NCBI GenBank assembly: GCA_039696685.1
Contig: CP155565.1
Location: 558,001 to 622,000 of the forward strand
Direction of reading: 5' to 3'
Length of the DNA stretch: 64,000 nt
DNA from: Vibrio sp. CDRSL-10 TSBA
GTDB lineage: Bacteria; Pseudomonadota; Gammaproteobacteria; Enterobacterales; Vibrionaceae
Shown here: positions 18,116 to 26,139 of the stretch, one piece after another
Numbering within the stretch: position 1 is the first letter of the stretch
Layout: the number at the start of each line of letters is the position of its first letter
Position numbers and translations under genes: made by a program
The notes under the pieces: model-generated
What the model was told of the DNA's origin: nothing
What the model saw: the letters and a program-made list of their open reading frames with translations, nothing else
Database searches by the model: none

Positions 18116-19681
18116 TCATTCTCCAAGTATACTGCGTCCATCACTACGAGGATCGCTGGTTGCGCACGCTTTTCCTTCGCTATTCAATACGATAGCGCCA
18201 GCATGTCCCATTAATTCGTTCACATCGGCCACGTAAGTAACATCGTGTCCGCGTTGCATCAGTTGCTCGCCGTATGCGTCATACAGCGAACGTTCAAGTC
18301 GTAAGTTGTTGGTGCTGTTACCCCAGGTACGTCCCAGCAGCCAGCGCGGCTTCGCCACCGCATCAGCCAGGGTGTCGCCCTGATAATGGTAACGGCTGAA
18401 CAGGCAAGCCTGTGTCTGTGGCTGGCCTTCTCCGCCCATGGTGCCGTAACTCATGCGGCTGCCATCATTAAGCTCGGCATACGCCGGGTTAAGGGTGTGG
18501 AACGGTTTTTTGCCCGCAGCCAGTACGTTGTGATGACTTGCATCGAGCGAGAAACTCTTGCCGCGACAATTCCACAAAATACCGGTCTCAGGCAGAAACA
18601 AACCGGAGCCGAACTCCCAGTACACACTCTGGATAAAGCTCACCATGGTGCCGTACTGATCCGAAGCGCCCATCCAGATAGTGTCACCCGGCTTCGCCTG
18701 ATGTGGCCACGGCAGCGCTTTTTGCAGTGACACATTGGCAACACATTCATCAATCACAGATTCAGTCAGCCACTCCTGCAGCGGCTGAGTCAGGTTCTCT
18801 TCATCGCACACTTCACGGTCACGGATGATGAAAGCCTGTTTGGTGGCTTCAACCAGCAGGTGGATGTGGTCAATTTCACTTTCCGCCTGCGCTGCCAGAC
18901 GATCATAAATCGCCAGAATGAGCAGTGATGCCACGCCCTGCGTCGGCGCACCAAAGTTATACAAACGTCCTTTCGATGTTTGTACGCTGAGCGGTGCCAG
19001 CACGCGCGCCTGATGAGCATGAAAATCTTCCAGACACAACGGGCTGCCGGCCTGTTGCAGCTCTTTCGCTGCCGATTCGGCAATCTCACCGCGGTAGAAA
19101 TCATCCAGGCCAGACTCGGCAAGACGGGTCAGGGTGTTAGCCAGCGCTTCGTTCACCAGCGTATCGCCCACCTGCAGTGTTTTACCCTGTTTAAGGAAAC
19201 GCTCGGCAAACGCTTGTAAAGAAGCCAGGCGCTCGTAAGTTTTTTCACTGGCATTGACCAGACTTTGTGTCACTTCAATACCGGAACGCGCAGCGTCAAT
19301 CGCCGGTTGCAACAGTTGGATCAGCGGCAGATTGGTGGCATCCATTTCCAGCGCTTTTTGCCAGGCTGCAACCGTACCGGCCATGGTAATTGAGGCATCA
19401 CCACCCGCTTCCGGCAGTTCACTGCCTTTGGCACGGAATGCGTCCACGTCGATATTGAGCGCTGCAGCGCCGCAGCCGTCGATAGCAACCGGAGTCTGGC
19501 CTTTCTTAGCAATCAGCCAGAAGCTGTCACCGCCAATACCATTCATGTGCGGGTACTGCACAGAAATCATCGCTGCCGCCGCCACCATGGCTTCACTGGC
19601 GGTACCGCCTGCATCGAGAATTTGCTGGCCTACCTGGGCAGCCTTATAGTGAGGGGCAGTAAACGCCGTTTGGTGCTTCAT
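18116..19681 (-). CDS. hpxW: Gamma-glutamyltransferase-family protein, probable oxamate amidohydrolase HpxW
   Basis: 521 aa, intact. GGT-fold, self-processing N-terminal-nucleophile family. The usual processing threonine motif is read here as GDTIWMGASDQYGTMVS (about residues 340-356); GGEGQPQTQACL and NSEGKACATSDPRSDGRSIL are the late family signatures. There is no signal peptide, unlike periplasmic GGTs. In Klebsiella the hpx relative HpxW hydrolyses oxamate to oxalate and ammonia; the aminotransferase next door leads toward oxalurate and oxamate, which supports the same role here. Substrate is inferred from family and context. Overlaps the amidase gene by four bases. Confidence 0.82.
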   Translation of the reverse strand: MKHQTAFTAPHYKAAQVGQQILDAGGTASEAMVAAAAMISVQYPHMNGIGGDSFWLIAKKGQTPVAIDGCGAAALNIDVDAFRAKGSELPEAGGDASITMAGTVAAWQKALEMDATNLPLIQLLQPAIDAARSGIEVTQSLVNASEKTYERLASLQAFAERFLKQGKTLQVGDTLVNEALANTLTRLAESGLDDFYRGEIAESAAKELQQAGSPLCLEDFHAHQARVLAPLSVQTSKGRLYNFGAPTQGVASLLILAIYDRLAAQAESEIDHIHLLVEATKQAFIIRDREVCDEENLTQPLQEWLTESVIDECVANVSLQKALPWPHQAKPGDTIWMGASDQYGTMVSFIQSVYWEFGSGLFLPETGILWNCRGKSFSLDASHHNVLAAGKKPFHTLNPAYAELNDGSRMSYGTMGGEGQPQTQACLFSRYHYQGDTLADAVAKPRWLLGRTWGNSTNNLRLERSLYDAYGEQLMQRGHDVTYVADVNELMGHAGAIVLNSEGKACATSDPRSDGRSILGE

Positions 19682-20863
19682 TCACGTTCTCCTTGGCTCA
19701 GTTTTTCACCCGTTGCCAGCAGATCTTCTTCCTGATCAGGCTGTCCCATCAGGGAAACGCCGCACGGGCCTTCTAATAATTCGTTCATCGGCAGATGAAG
19801 CTGAGGCAGGCCGGATAAACCGGCAATACTGGTCAGCCCCATTAACTGACTGCGGTATACCGCCAGTTCATCGGCCGGCATGGTCAGAGACGGCGGACCG
19901 GATGGCGTGGTCGGAATCGCCCACAGACACTGATTTTGCTGCAGATGGCTGACTAATTTCTGCGTCAGTTCGGTTTGTTCTTCTCTGGCGTGATGGTATT
20001 GCTCACGAGTAATGGTGCGGGCCCACGCCACGCGCTCGCCAATCGCAGGATCCATACTGTCAACGTGTTCACTCAGCCATTCATCGTGTTCGCGGATAAT
20101 GTCGAAGCCCTGAATGGTGCGGAACAAAAGGCTCAGTTCGGTCAGATTCCAGCCCAGATCGGCAAGAAAATCTCCTTCCAACAGCGTAAAACCATTTTGC
20201 TCACACCACTGCTGCAAACGCTCCAGACGCTGCTCAGACATAATCGCCTTACACTGACCATCCAGATAAAGGGTTTTGCACTCAACGCCCGACTGGTCGC
20301 GGCCGGAAAGTACCGACCACACCTGGCGCATCAGTCCGAGATCGCGGGTAAAAATGCCCGCTGTATCAAAGCTTTTTGCCAGTTCAAACGCGTGCGACAA
20401 ATCCAGACCGCCCAGAGTCGGACGCAGACCATACAGACCACAGTAACTGGCCGGTACGCGAACCGAACCACCAGTATCCGTGCCGATAGAAAACTCACAG
20501 TCACCGTTGGCAACCGCCACGGCGCTGCCACTTGAAGATCCACCCGGAATACAGTCCGGTGCCACCGGGTTAACCGGTGTACCGTAATGGACGTTTCTGG
20601 CCGTTGAGGCTATAAGCCAGTTCATCCGTTTGCACACGTCCGCTGCACTGAGCACCTGCGTCCAGCAACGCATCAATCAGAGGTGAAGTATGAGTGGCTT
20701 TCTCATGGGTCTTCAGCCAGGTTGGGTTTCCCGCTCCGGTCACAAAACCTGCCACATCGAACAAATCTTTAAACACAAAACGCGTACCTGACAGCTCACC
20801 CTGTGCGGTGGCAGGCAAAGATTGCGGGCCTTGTTGGCAGTAAACTCGAGCATCCCTACTCAT
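19678..20863 (-). CDS. Amidase-signature enzyme, HpxY-like (frame broken by one base)
   Basis: 394 aa after removing one base from 20594-20596, restoring SLNGQNVHYGTPVNPVAPD. The Ser-cisSer-Lys triad is visible: Lys in TRFVFKDLFDV, the GGSSSGSAVAVA motif and SIGTDTGGSVRVPAS. Length fits small amidases; the allophanate hydrolase C-terminal domain is missing. Klebsiella hpx clusters carry an amidase (HpxY) beside HpxW, and this pair repeats that order, so a ureido or oxamate-derived amide is the likely substrate; not provable here. ATG 20863 follows AAAGGAA; the longer open frame to 20908 has no ribosome site. Confidence 0.82.
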
Positions 20864-20930
20864 AACATTTCCTTTGTCGTATTCGTTTTCGTTCGTTAAG
20901 CGCCACACTTTCAGTGTGTGGCTGCTTTTA

Positions 20931-21929
20931 TCAGTTGGTTGCCGCTTTTAAAGTTTCACTCTGACGCGCATAACGGTTAGCCAGCACTGCACAGTAGAAA
21001 ATCTGAATTGGGTGATACAGCATGATTGGCAACAGAATCATACCCAGGGTCGGATCGGCACCGAAAATAACTTTGGCCATCGGGATACCTGCCGCCAGCG
21101 TTTTCTTGGTGCCACAGAATACCGCCGCCACTTCATCCGGCAGTGCAAATTTGACCCGGCGTGCGCCCCACTGAATCAGGTGCACCATGATGACCAGAGT
21201 AACCACACAAATAGCAATAGACGTTGCCAGCAGACCGACTGAGAATTCGCTCCACACACCGTTAACCACTGAATCACAAAACGCGTTGTAAACGATCAGC
21301 AGGATGACGTATTTGTCTACCTTGTTAACCACTGACTTATGACGGTCCACGAAAGAAACCAGATAAGGGCGCAGCAGCTGACCGACAATCATAGGAACCA
21401 GCAGCAACTTAGCAATCGACGTCACTGAATCCATCAGGTCCAGTTGTACACCTTCAAAGCCCATAAACAGTTGGATCAGCAGTGGTGTAATGAAGACACC
21501 CAGTACACTCGACAACGAGGCGTTAAAGATTGCGCCCGGAACGTTACCTTTACCCACACTGGTCATTGCAACTGAAGAAGAAATCGTACTTGGCAGCACC
21601 AGCAGGTAACAGAAACCAAACGCCAGAGCCGATGGCATGTAAGCCAGGAAGGCTTCGCCAAAAATAACCCACAGCAGCGGGTAAATCACAAAGGTCGCCA
21701 TCTGGATATAAATATGCAGACGCCAGTTAGTCACGCCCGCTTTAATCGCTTTTGGTGACAGGCCCAGACCGTGCAGAAAGAAGACAATGGCGACACCAAT
21801 ACCCGTAATTTGATCCAGATGAATCACACCACCGGAACGACCGATTTCAGACGTCATGGAAGCCAGCACAATGGCGACGACCATGCCGACCAAAAACCAC
21901 TCTTTTTTAATTTTTGCTAATACATTCAT
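20931..21929 (-). CDS. BASS-family (SBF-like) transporter
   Basis: 332 aa, about nine to ten hydrophobic segments, of the bile acid:sodium symporter superfamily, SBF-like (YfeH) branch. Seen: IGVAIVFFLHGLGLSPKAIK near residue 45, LPSTISSSVAMTSVGKGNVPGAIFNASLSS near 113, and FCGTKKTLAAGIPMAKVIFG near 270, the two helix-break motifs that bind sodium and substrate in the fold. It is encoded between the RpiR regulator and the amidase on the same strand, so a purine breakdown intermediate (for example an organic acid such as oxamate, oxalurate or allantoate) is a plausible cargo, in either direction. Substrate unknown. Confidence 0.82.
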   Translation of the reverse strand: MNVLAKIKKEWFLVGMVVAIVLASMTSEIGRSGGVIHLDQITGIGVAIVFFLHGLGLSPKAIKAGVTNWRLHIYIQMATFVIYPLLWVIFGEAFLAYMPSALAFGFCYLLVLPSTISSSVAMTSVGKGNVPGAIFNASLSSVLGVFITPLLIQLFMGFEGVQLDLMDSVTSIAKLLLVPMIVGQLLRPYLVSFVDRHKSVVNKVDKYVILLIVYNAFCDSVVNGVWSEFSVGLLATSIAICVVTLVIMVHLIQWGARRVKFALPDEVAAVFCGTKKTLAAGIPMAKVIFGADPTLGMILLPIMLYHPIQIFYCAVLANRYARQSETLKAATN

Positions 21930-21981
21930 ATCGTAAGTTTTGCTCTTGGTTGCTTTATAAATATCGACGGCAGACTCGCAA

Positions 21982-22797
21982 CTATTCCACTTCGCTAAGC
22001 AGCGAATAGCTGTGAGAAATATTCCGGCTCAGCTGAGCCGCATTCTGACCAAGGTGTCGGTACACCTTATTGACCAGGTATGATATTAAGCTCATAGGCA
22101 CCGCATAGCTATCTAAAGGTGCCTGATTATTCATATGACACAGCAGAAAATGCGTGACTTCTGATGCGTATTTCTGACCCGATTGATCGGTGATCAATAA
22201 ACAGGGTTTGCCATTCAAATGCTGAATGATCTTTTCAAACTGGCCGATGCGGCGGCGAATACCAATCACAATAACAAAATCGTCTTCACCTATAGAAACC
22301 AAATCTTCGCCCAGAGTTTGTCCCGGCAGCGGCAGCAGTTCAACGTCACTACGGCACTGCATCAGTTGCTGGCGAAAATGCATCGCTAACGGATAACTGT
22401 TGCGATAACCGATGATCTTAACCCGTTTTGCTCGTGCTATCGCATCAACCAAACCGGTCACATCAATCGCGGCCAACTGGGTCCAGAGCTGCTCCAGGGC
22501 ACGCATATCATTCTGAATGCCCGGATCATCGATGTTGGAAGTCAGGACCGGAATACCTTTATCGCGTTCCTGCATCAGCTCCTGACGGAGCGCGAGATGA
22601 TCGTCATAACCTAACTGTCTGATGAAACGACTCACGCTGGTTTTGGACACCGAACAGGACTCAGCAATTTCAGCGGTCGACAGCATGAGGATCTTTTCCG
22701 GGTTGAGCTGCAGGTAGTCTGCCACCCGGCGGCTGCTTTCCGTTAAACGCGAATACTGCTGCGTAATACGTTCGCTCAGTGAGTTGTGATTAGTCAT
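21982..22797 (-). CDS. RpiR-family regulator (HTH plus SIS domain)
   Basis: 271 aa. N-terminal HTH of the RpiR/MurR class (MLSTAEIAESCSVSKTSVSR, about residues 37-56) and a C-terminal SIS-fold domain (VKIIGYRNSYPLAMHF, then DDFVIVIGIRRRIGQFEKI). RpiR proteins usually sense phosphosugars, but many relatives control amino acid or nitrogen catabolism. Start ATG 22797 has GGGAG five bases upstream; an in-frame GTG two codons earlier overlaps that site. Encoded inside the minus-strand unit, so it likely controls that unit; the inverted repeat at 25780-25818 is a candidate operator, unproven. Confidence 0.85.
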   Translation of the reverse strand: MTNHNSLSERITQQYSRLTESSRRVADYLQLNPEKILMLSTAEIAESCSVSKTSVSRFIRQLGYDDHLALRQELMQERDKGIPVLTSNIDDPGIQNDMRALEQLWTQLAAIDVTGLVDAIARAKRVKIIGYRNSYPLAMHFRQQLMQCRSDVELLPLPGQTLGEDLVSIGEDDFVIVIGIRRRIGQFEKIIQHLNGKPCLLITDQSGQKYASEVTHFLLCHMNNQAPLDSYAVPMSLISYLVNKVYRHLGQNAAQLSRNISHSYSLLSEVE

Positions 22798-22823
22798 TCG
22801 CACTCCCTAGTTTCGATGAGCCG

Positions 22824-23553
22824 TTAGCGCACTGCCGACAAAAAGCTTTGCAGCTCTGGCGTCTGTGGCGCGGCAAACACTTCTTCACTCGGACCGGTTT
22901 CCCACACTTTACCCTGGTTCATGAACACCACGCGGTCGCCTACATCGCGGGCAAAGTTCATCTCATGGGTAACCAGAATCAGCGTCATGCCTTCAGCTTT
23001 TAACTGCTCCAGCACTTTAAGCACTTCACCCACCAGTTCCGGATCCAGCGCCGAGGTGATTTCATCACACAGCAGGACTTTCGGATTCATCGCCAGTGAA
23101 CGGGCAATCGCGACACGCTGCTGCTGACCACCGGACAGATTACTCGGATACGCATCAAACTTATCGGCCAGACCGACTTTAGCCAGCAGTTCACGTGCCT
23201 GGGCTTCACACTCTTTGCTGTCTTTCTTCAACACCAGTTTGGGTGCCAGCATCACGTTTCTCGCCCACAGTCATGTGCGGAAACAGGTTAAAGCTCTGGA
23301 ACACCATACCGACACTGCGGCTCAGCAGGCGCAGTTTGTATTCATCGTTTTCCACCGCCTGGCTGTCAACGATGATGGCACCTTCCTGATAATCTTCCAG
23401 GCCATTCATACAACGCAATAAGGTACTTTTACCTGAACCACTGCGACCGATGATCGAGACCACTTCACCACGTTTAATTTTCAGGTCGACGCCCTTCAGG
23501 ACGTGGTTTTCACCATAATATTTATGAACTTGTTCAACACTAACGAGTGACAT
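22824..23553 (-). CDS. Polar amino-acid-type ABC importer ATPase (frame broken by one base)
   Basis: 242 aa after dropping one base from 23257-23259, which joins FPHMTVGE to NVMLAPKLVLKKDS. Single ABC domain of the GlnQ/HisP class: Walker A GRSGSGKST, Q-loop MVFQSFNLFPH, signature LSGGQQQRVAIARSL, Walker B VLLCDEITSALDP, and the switch His in LVTHEM. Powers uptake with the two permeases and binding protein encoded upstream. Start at 23553 lies 14 bases inside the preceding permease gene. Family call is firm; cargo not known. Confidence 0.92.
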
Positions 23554-24190
23554 GATTGCGAGTCTCCAGGTATCGGGCTAACACAGAAAGCGGAAAGCAA
23601 ATAGCAAAGTAAAGTACAGCAACCAAAGCAAACACCTTGAACGGCTGGAAGGTCGCGTTGTTTAACATGGTGCCGGCTTTAGTCAGCTCGACAAAGCCAA
23701 TGATGGACGCCAGTGCCGTGCCTTTAACGATCTGCACGGAAAAGCCTACCGTTGGTGCAATGGCCATACGGGCCGCTTGCGGTGCGATAACATGACGCAT
23801 GGTCTGAAGATAGGTCATCCCCAGTGTGCGACACGCTTCCCACTGCCCTTTTGGCAACGACTCAATACAACCGCGCCAGATATCATGGAAAAATGCACTA
23901 CTAAATAGTGTCAGAGACAAAATTGCTGCCGTCCACGGGCTGACTTCGATGCCGACCAGCGACAAACCAAAGAAGGCCAGGAACAACTGCATCAGCAGTG
24001 GTGTGCCCTGAAACAGTTCCACATACAGTTTCACCACCGCCGTCATCACCGGGCTGCGGGTACTGCGTAATAAAGTGATGATAAGACCCAGTAGTCCACC
24101 ACCGACAAAAGCAATCAGGGATAGAGCCACCGTCCAGCGCGCGGCCATCAGCAGGCTGCGAAAGATATCCCAATCGGTAAATTGCATCAT
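23540..24190 (-). CDS. Polar amino-acid-type ABC importer permease B
   Basis: 216 aa, HisM/GlnP family with the N-terminal TM block, VELFQGTPLLMQLFLAFFGL and the conserved cytoplasmic EAA loop (SLPKGQWEACRTLGMTYLQTMRHVIAPQA) that docks the ATPase. Reading frame intact. Two adjacent ATGs (24190, 24187) follow GGAGAGCC, which comes directly after the stop of permease A. The two permeases form a heterodimer in this class. Confidence 0.9.
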   Translation of the reverse strand: MMQFTDWDIFRSLLMAARWTVALSLIAFVGGGLLGLIITLLRSTRSPVMTAVVKLYVELFQGTPLLMQLFLAFFGLSLVGIEVSPWTAAILSLTLFSSAFFHDIWRGCIESLPKGQWEACRTLGMTYLQTMRHVIAPQAARMAIAPTVGFSVQIVKGTALASIIGFVELTKAGTMLNNATFQPFKVFALVAVLYFAICFPLSVLARYLETRNHVTR

Positions 24191-24202
24191 ATTCCGGCTC
24201 TC

Positions 24203-24872
24203 CTACAACGATGGGTTTCTTGAATGTTTTGCGTTTTACCAGCACAAACATCTGTCGCATCACTATCGCCAGTACCAGATAAATCGCTGCCGTCAGCATG
24301 TACGATTCAAAACTCAGGAAGCTGCGTGACTGAACAAAGTTGGCGGCGAAGGTTAAATCTTCCACCGAAATTTGTGACACAACCGCTGAACCAAGCATCA
24401 CAATGATGCACTGGCTGACAATCGCCGGATAAACACGCTGATAGGCTGGCGGGAGCACGATGCGGGTAAAGATCTGCATCCGGGTCAGGCCCAGTGTTTT
24501 ACCTGCTTCCCACTGTCCTTTCGGTGTCGCTTCAATACCAGCACGAATGATTTCCGCTGAATACGCCCCCAGGTTGATAACCATGGCAATCAAACCGGCT
24601 TGCCAGGCACTGAGTTTAATGCCCAGCGCAGGCAGGCCGAAAAAGATAAAAAACAGTTGCACAATAAACGGGGTGTTGCGAATCACCTCGATATAACACG
24701 TGCAGACAAACTTAAGCCATTTCACCTGGCTGGTTTTGGCACCGGCACAAACGGTGCCAAGCAGTAACCCACCAATAGTTGAGATGACCGTCAGTTCAAC
24801 GGTGGTTCCAAGCCCTGCCACAAACTGTGGCAGGTAAGGAGTCAAACCGCTAAAATCCAACTGATAACTCAT
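24203..24872 (-). CDS. Polar amino-acid-type ABC importer permease A (end altered by one extra base)
   Basis: 222 aa. HisQ/GlnP family: VEVIRNTPF-like segment (YIEVIRNTPFIVQLFFIFFGL), EAA loop (ATPKGQWEAGKTLGLTRMQIFTRIVLP). As given, the frame runs on for 100 extra residues over permease B. Removing one base from 24216-24218 instead gives KTFKNPSL and a TAG stop at 24203-24205, a normal family length, and places GGAGA correctly for the next gene. I therefore end it there. Confidence 0.85.
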
Positions 24873-24905
24873 GCTTCGTCCTTAAAGTTCTTGGCTTGAA
24901 ACCGC

Positions 24906-25697
24906 TTATGCACCCAGGTCCGCAGGGAATGGTGCCTTGAGCCATTTTTGCGAGAAACCTTCCAGTACACCCTCTTCTTTCGCTTTTGAAATCAAACGGT
25001 TTACTTCTTTCAGCAGAGCGTCTTCACCTTTCATCACGCCGACAAAACATGGCGAGTTTTTCAGCAGGAACTTGGTCTGCGGTGCTTTGGCCGGATAACG
25101 GGTTGCAATTTCAGTCACCACCAGGTTGCCGGTCGCAATCAGGCTAACCTGACCTGACAAAAACGAAGACAGCGTTGCGTTGTTGTCTTCAAAACGTTTA
25201 ATCACGGTATCAGCCGGCGCAATCTTGCTCAGCTCAAGATCCTCAACCGAGCCGCGCGTCACACCAATCGTTTTGCCGCTCAGATCCTTCGCATCACTGA
25301 CCGCTTCACCTTCAGAGCCGAACACACCCAGATAGAAAGGTGCATACGCTTCACTGAAATCGATCACTTTGGCACGTTCCGGGTTTTTACCCATGCTGGA
25401 AATCACCAGATCCACCTTACCAGTTTGCAGGTAAGGAATGCGGTTAGCACTGGTTACCGGAATCAACTCCAGTTTAACGTCCAGTTTGTCAGCCAGATAA
25501 CCCGCCATATCAATGTCGTAACCTTGCGGTTTCAGATCGATGCCAATTGAACCGAATGGCGGAAAGTCCTGAGGAACCGCCACTTTAAGCACACCTTTCT
25601 GGTGAACCGAATCCAGCTGGTCAGCCTGAGCTGCCGTTGCGCCAACCAATAAGCTGGCAGATGCGAGTACACTCGCCATAAGGCCAAATAATTTCAT
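24906..25697 (-). CDS. Polar amino-acid-type ABC importer binding protein
   Basis: 263 aa periplasmic solute-binding protein family 3 (SBP_bac_3). Signal peptide residues 1-25 ending AAQA before DQLDSV. Family motifs: VAVPQDFPPFGSIG near the mature start, GYDIDMAGYLADKL, and VDLVISSMGKNPERAKVIDFS; the ligand arginine in the last motif is typical of alpha-amino or ureido acid binding. Start ATG 25697 has AAAGGAG upstream; a longer frame to 25733 lacks this. First gene of the minus-strand unit behind a sigma-54 promoter. The context suggests allantoate, ureidoglycolate or an amino acid made by purine breakdown; unproven. Confidence 0.9.
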   Translation of the reverse strand: MKLFGLMASVLASASLLVGATAAQADQLDSVHQKGVLKVAVPQDFPPFGSIGIDLKPQGYDIDMAGYLADKLDVKLELIPVTSANRIPYLQTGKVDLVISSMGKNPERAKVIDFSEAYAPFYLGVFGSEGEAVSDAKDLSGKTIGVTRGSVEDLELSKIAPADTVIKRFEDNNATLSSFLSGQVSLIATGNLVVTEIATRYPAKAPQTKFLLKNSPCFVGVMKGEDALLKEVNRLISKAKEEGVLEGFSQKWLKAPFPADLGA

Positions 25698-25746
25698 CGT
25701 TAATCTCCTTTTAAAATGAAACGCTTGAAACATTTACCTTACACTC

Positions 25747-25763
25747 TGCAACGATCGCGCCAA
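25747..25763 (-). promoter_or_regulatory. Sigma-54 promoter of the ABC importer/allantoate utilisation unit
   Basis: On the minus strand TTGGCGCGATCGTTGCA fits the sigma-54 consensus TGGCACR-N4-TTGCW with one mismatch (A to G in the -24 element), with exact spacing. The expected start of transcription is near 25736, about 40 bases before the ribosome site and ATG at 25697. Confidence 0.72.
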
Positions 25764-25855
25764 CTTTAATTAAAAATATAATCGCATTAATAACAACAAG
25801 TTAGACATCAATGCGATTTTTATACCTGACTTCATACTGAAACAATTGGAACTTT

Positions 25856-25883
25856 TGGTGCACCATCGATCACTTGTGGTGCA
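25856..25883 (-). promoter_or_regulatory. NtrC-like enhancer half-sites
   Basis: TGGTGCACCA (25856-25865) is a perfect palindrome and TGGTGCA recurs at 25877-25883, 21 bp (two helical turns) away. TGCACCA and TGGTGCA are the arms of the known NtrC site, although the spacing differs from the usual five bases. They lie about 110 bp upstream of the sigma-54 promoter, a normal enhancer distance. Confidence 0.5.
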
Positions 25884-26000
25884 ATCGTTTCAGCTTTTCC
25901 TTCCTGTCTTTTTACTTAATTCCGATGAAGATGGCAGTAGAACCCATAACTTCGGGGGACCTGCTGCTATCGCCACAGGCTTTTAGCCTTATTTTCTGTA

Positions 26001-26076
26001 GGTTAACTTACTGACTATCGGTTAACTTATTAGCTGTTGGTTAACTTGCGTATTGTCGGTTAACGTGCTGGCTCTT
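26001..26076. repeat. Four 19-bp tandem repeats beginning GGTTAAC
   Basis: Units start at 26001, 26020, 26039 and 26058, exactly 19 bp apart. The first nine bases are GGTTAACTT in three units and GGTTAACGT in the fourth; the last ten bases vary (for example ACTGACTATC, ATTAGCTGTT). A fixed core with a variable remainder suggests a repeated protein site or an old tandem duplication. Confidence 0.8.
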
Positions 26077-26100
26077 GCTTGAATCAACACCGGGTAAATT

Positions 26101-26123
26101 CGGGTCACCATCCTGGTGACCCG
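26101..26123 (-). terminator. Terminator-like hairpin after the NCS1 permease gene
   Basis: CGGGTCACC pairs perfectly with GGTGACCCG across ATCCT. The following bases on the minus strand (AATTTACCC) hold only a short T run, so termination may be partial. It lies 16 bp beyond the permease stop. Confidence 0.55.
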
Positions 26124-26139
26124 TTTAGTCTCAGTTTAC

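Larger units (their letters stand above)
25698..26139 (-). promoter_or_regulatory. Control region of the ten-gene minus-strand unit
   Basis: 442 bp without a gene. From right to left: terminator-like hairpin after the NCS1 permease (26101-26123), the four 19-bp GGTTAAC repeats (26001-26076), NtrC-like half-sites (25856-25883), an inverted repeat AATCGCATT/AATGCGATT (25780-25788, 25810-25818) and the sigma-54 promoter (25747-25763). This order of enhancer, possible operator and -24/-12 promoter is that of a nitrogen-regulated gene. Confidence 0.6.

Noticed and set aside
20885-20935. Terminator between BASS transporter and amidase genes
   Set aside because: A CCACAC/GTGTGG hairpin exists, but no T run follows on the minus strand; genes on both sides belong together by function.
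23901-24203. 100-residue C-terminal extension of ABC permease A overlapping permease B
   Set aside because: It comes from the extra base at 24216-24218; the corrected frame stops at a TAG with a ribosome site for the next gene.
26001-26076. CRISPR array
   Set aside because: The 19-bp period with a 9-base core leaves no room for spacers, and no cas genes are present. The same holds for 30351, 61904 and 63801.
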